64,000 bases of DNA from Aphrocallistes beatrix (lineage: Eukaryota; Porifera; Hexactinellida; Sceptrulophora; Aphrocallistidae): the NCBI GenBank assembly GCA_963281255.1, contig OY725492.1, positions 1,488,001 to 1,552,000 of the forward strand, in the 5' to 3' direction. Positions 63,061 through 64,000 of this stretch are shown here, one piece after another (the first letter of the stretch is position 1; each line of letters starts with the position of its first letter). Below the pieces are notes generated by a model that was given only the letters and a program-made list of their open reading frames with translations, was not told the DNA's origin and searched no databases. A program made the translations under genes and the position numbers.

Positions 63061-64000
63061 CCTTTCACCTACGAAAGAAACAATCACAACTCCAAGACTT
63101 GAACTTTTGGCCGTACTTATAGGAATTCATTCACTGAACTTTGTTCGAAAGGAACTTTTTGCAGATCACTTAAATATAATTGTGAACAGATTCGCAATGC
63201 GTTTTGAATCGAAAGATTTCCAGGATGGAATGGTTCCCTAAAAAAAGAATGATAAACATCACTTCAATTGCACCCGAGCGTTTGCAACAACGAGTCAACG
63301 AAAGCTCTTTTCATTGATGAAAGTTGAGACTTGTAGTATCTGTGTGTGCTTGAAGTATTCACTTTTCATACAGGCATTAGTATTTCTGAACAAATTAAAG
63401 AATCCCTTTGATTCATATATAATATCAACTCGGTTAGTACGTATGTATGTATAGCACGTAACTAACAGCAGAAAAGTATAGCAACACAAGAAAGATTATT
63501 GCAGGACTAATCAAAGGTCCATGCTTGAATGAAAAATATTATTTCAACAAAATAGATGTGTAGCAATAATAAATAATATGGAGAACATGGTATTGTTGTA
63601 TGTCTCCTCTACAAACTAAAGATAATCACCACACAAATGTACGTATGTTTGAAAATTGCGTGGAAAAGAATACGTAATATCAAAACACTACCAAAACAAC
63701 GAGATTCCAAGGGTAAGTGATTTCTTAAGACTTAAGTAATCTAAATATTCTAGAATCATGCATACACTCAAGTTTGTTAGAAAGAATTGCCTGAATTTAA
63801 AAGACTACGAAAAAGTGTTTATCTTCTCCCAATTTAGTGAATGTAATCCTCGTTACTCCAAAAACATAGGCATAAGAACCTTATTTAATTTGGATAAATA
63901 GAATTTATTCAAACGTGCCCCAAATTACAAGTACAAACATCGAAAGCCTGCTGGCTATCAGCTTGGATAGGAAAAATTATGATTTGGGCCTTAAGGTTTC
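63061..64000. other. Right edge; no gene recognised
   Basis: 63063-63240 has an open frame, TPRLELLAVLIGIHSLNFVR, that recalls the LELLAA..G.R..(N) of the RNase H region in BEL/Pao-type elements, but it is too short to call. The remainder is AT-rich and non-coding. Confidence 0.35.

Overview
The window is eukaryotic and looks like an AT-rich invertebrate animal genome, most likely a demosponge. The evidence is spliced genes with GT/AG introns, an adhesion-type GPCR, a single-exon coiled-coil/NHL protein, a large RNF213-type ubiquitin ligase gene, and a very dense load of animal-type transposons. The demosponge assignment is inference from the gene types; no single sequence proves it. A 200-base run of N at 38076-38275 is a scaffold gap, so the two sides may not be truly adjacent.

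Host genes. (1) 1-1367, + strand: last exon of an adhesion GPCR, opening inside the GPS autoproteolysis motif, with seven membrane segments and an acidic tail. (2) 10631-11929, - strand: an intact single-exon coiled-coil plus NHL-repeat protein, about 432 residues. (3) 35525-15382, - strand: the C-terminal part (about 1260 residues, 18 recognisable exons, most joined in phase) of a giant RNF213/mysterin-like E3 ligase. It includes the RZ-type zinc finger, which an 8-kb intron splits. (4) 49211-50337, + strand: a possible small two-exon zinc-finger gene whose 3' splice site appears to sit in a mariner terminal repeat.

Mobile DNA by region. 3.2-9.6 kb: Ty3-like pol scraps, a decayed hAT (P52rIPK type) carrying a MITE made of GTGACCCA repeats, and four hAT-type MITEs with 8-bp target duplications. 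12.4-14.5 kb: MITEs and Helitron copy A, with an internal 155-bp tandem repeat. The RNF213 introns (15-36 kb) hold a 2.7-kb foldback palindrome, a decayed Ty3/gypsy element, a non-LTR element with a (TTA)n tail, pogo-type MITEs and four Helitron copies (B-E). 37.5-42.4 kb: a P-element-like transposase piece, the gap, a decayed Penelope-like element (RT plus GIY-YIG) with a strikingly G-poor + strand, and a broken RING-finger ORF. 42.6-51 kb: minisatellites, two nested Helitrons, piggyBac, MULE, Tc1 and mariner remnants. 51.6-63.1 kb: a Tigger/pogo transposon interrupted by another MITE, two Helitron copies, a rearranged Ty3/gypsy element, a 31-bp minisatellite, a TTAA-flanked MITE, a BED-finger hAT, and a decayed FLYWCH/MULE element interrupted by a hAT MITE.

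The most informative system is the abundant non-autonomous rolling-circle (Helitron-like) family. One end is TCCTTACTATTAAAACTCG; the other is a GC-rich hairpin ending CTTG. Intact copies sit between A and T without target duplication. One copy is nested inside another exactly at an AT step, and two others abut head to tail. Their internal (AT)n tracts repeatedly host other insertions. No autonomous Helitron (Rep/helicase) is visible here, and no transposase ORF in the window is intact.
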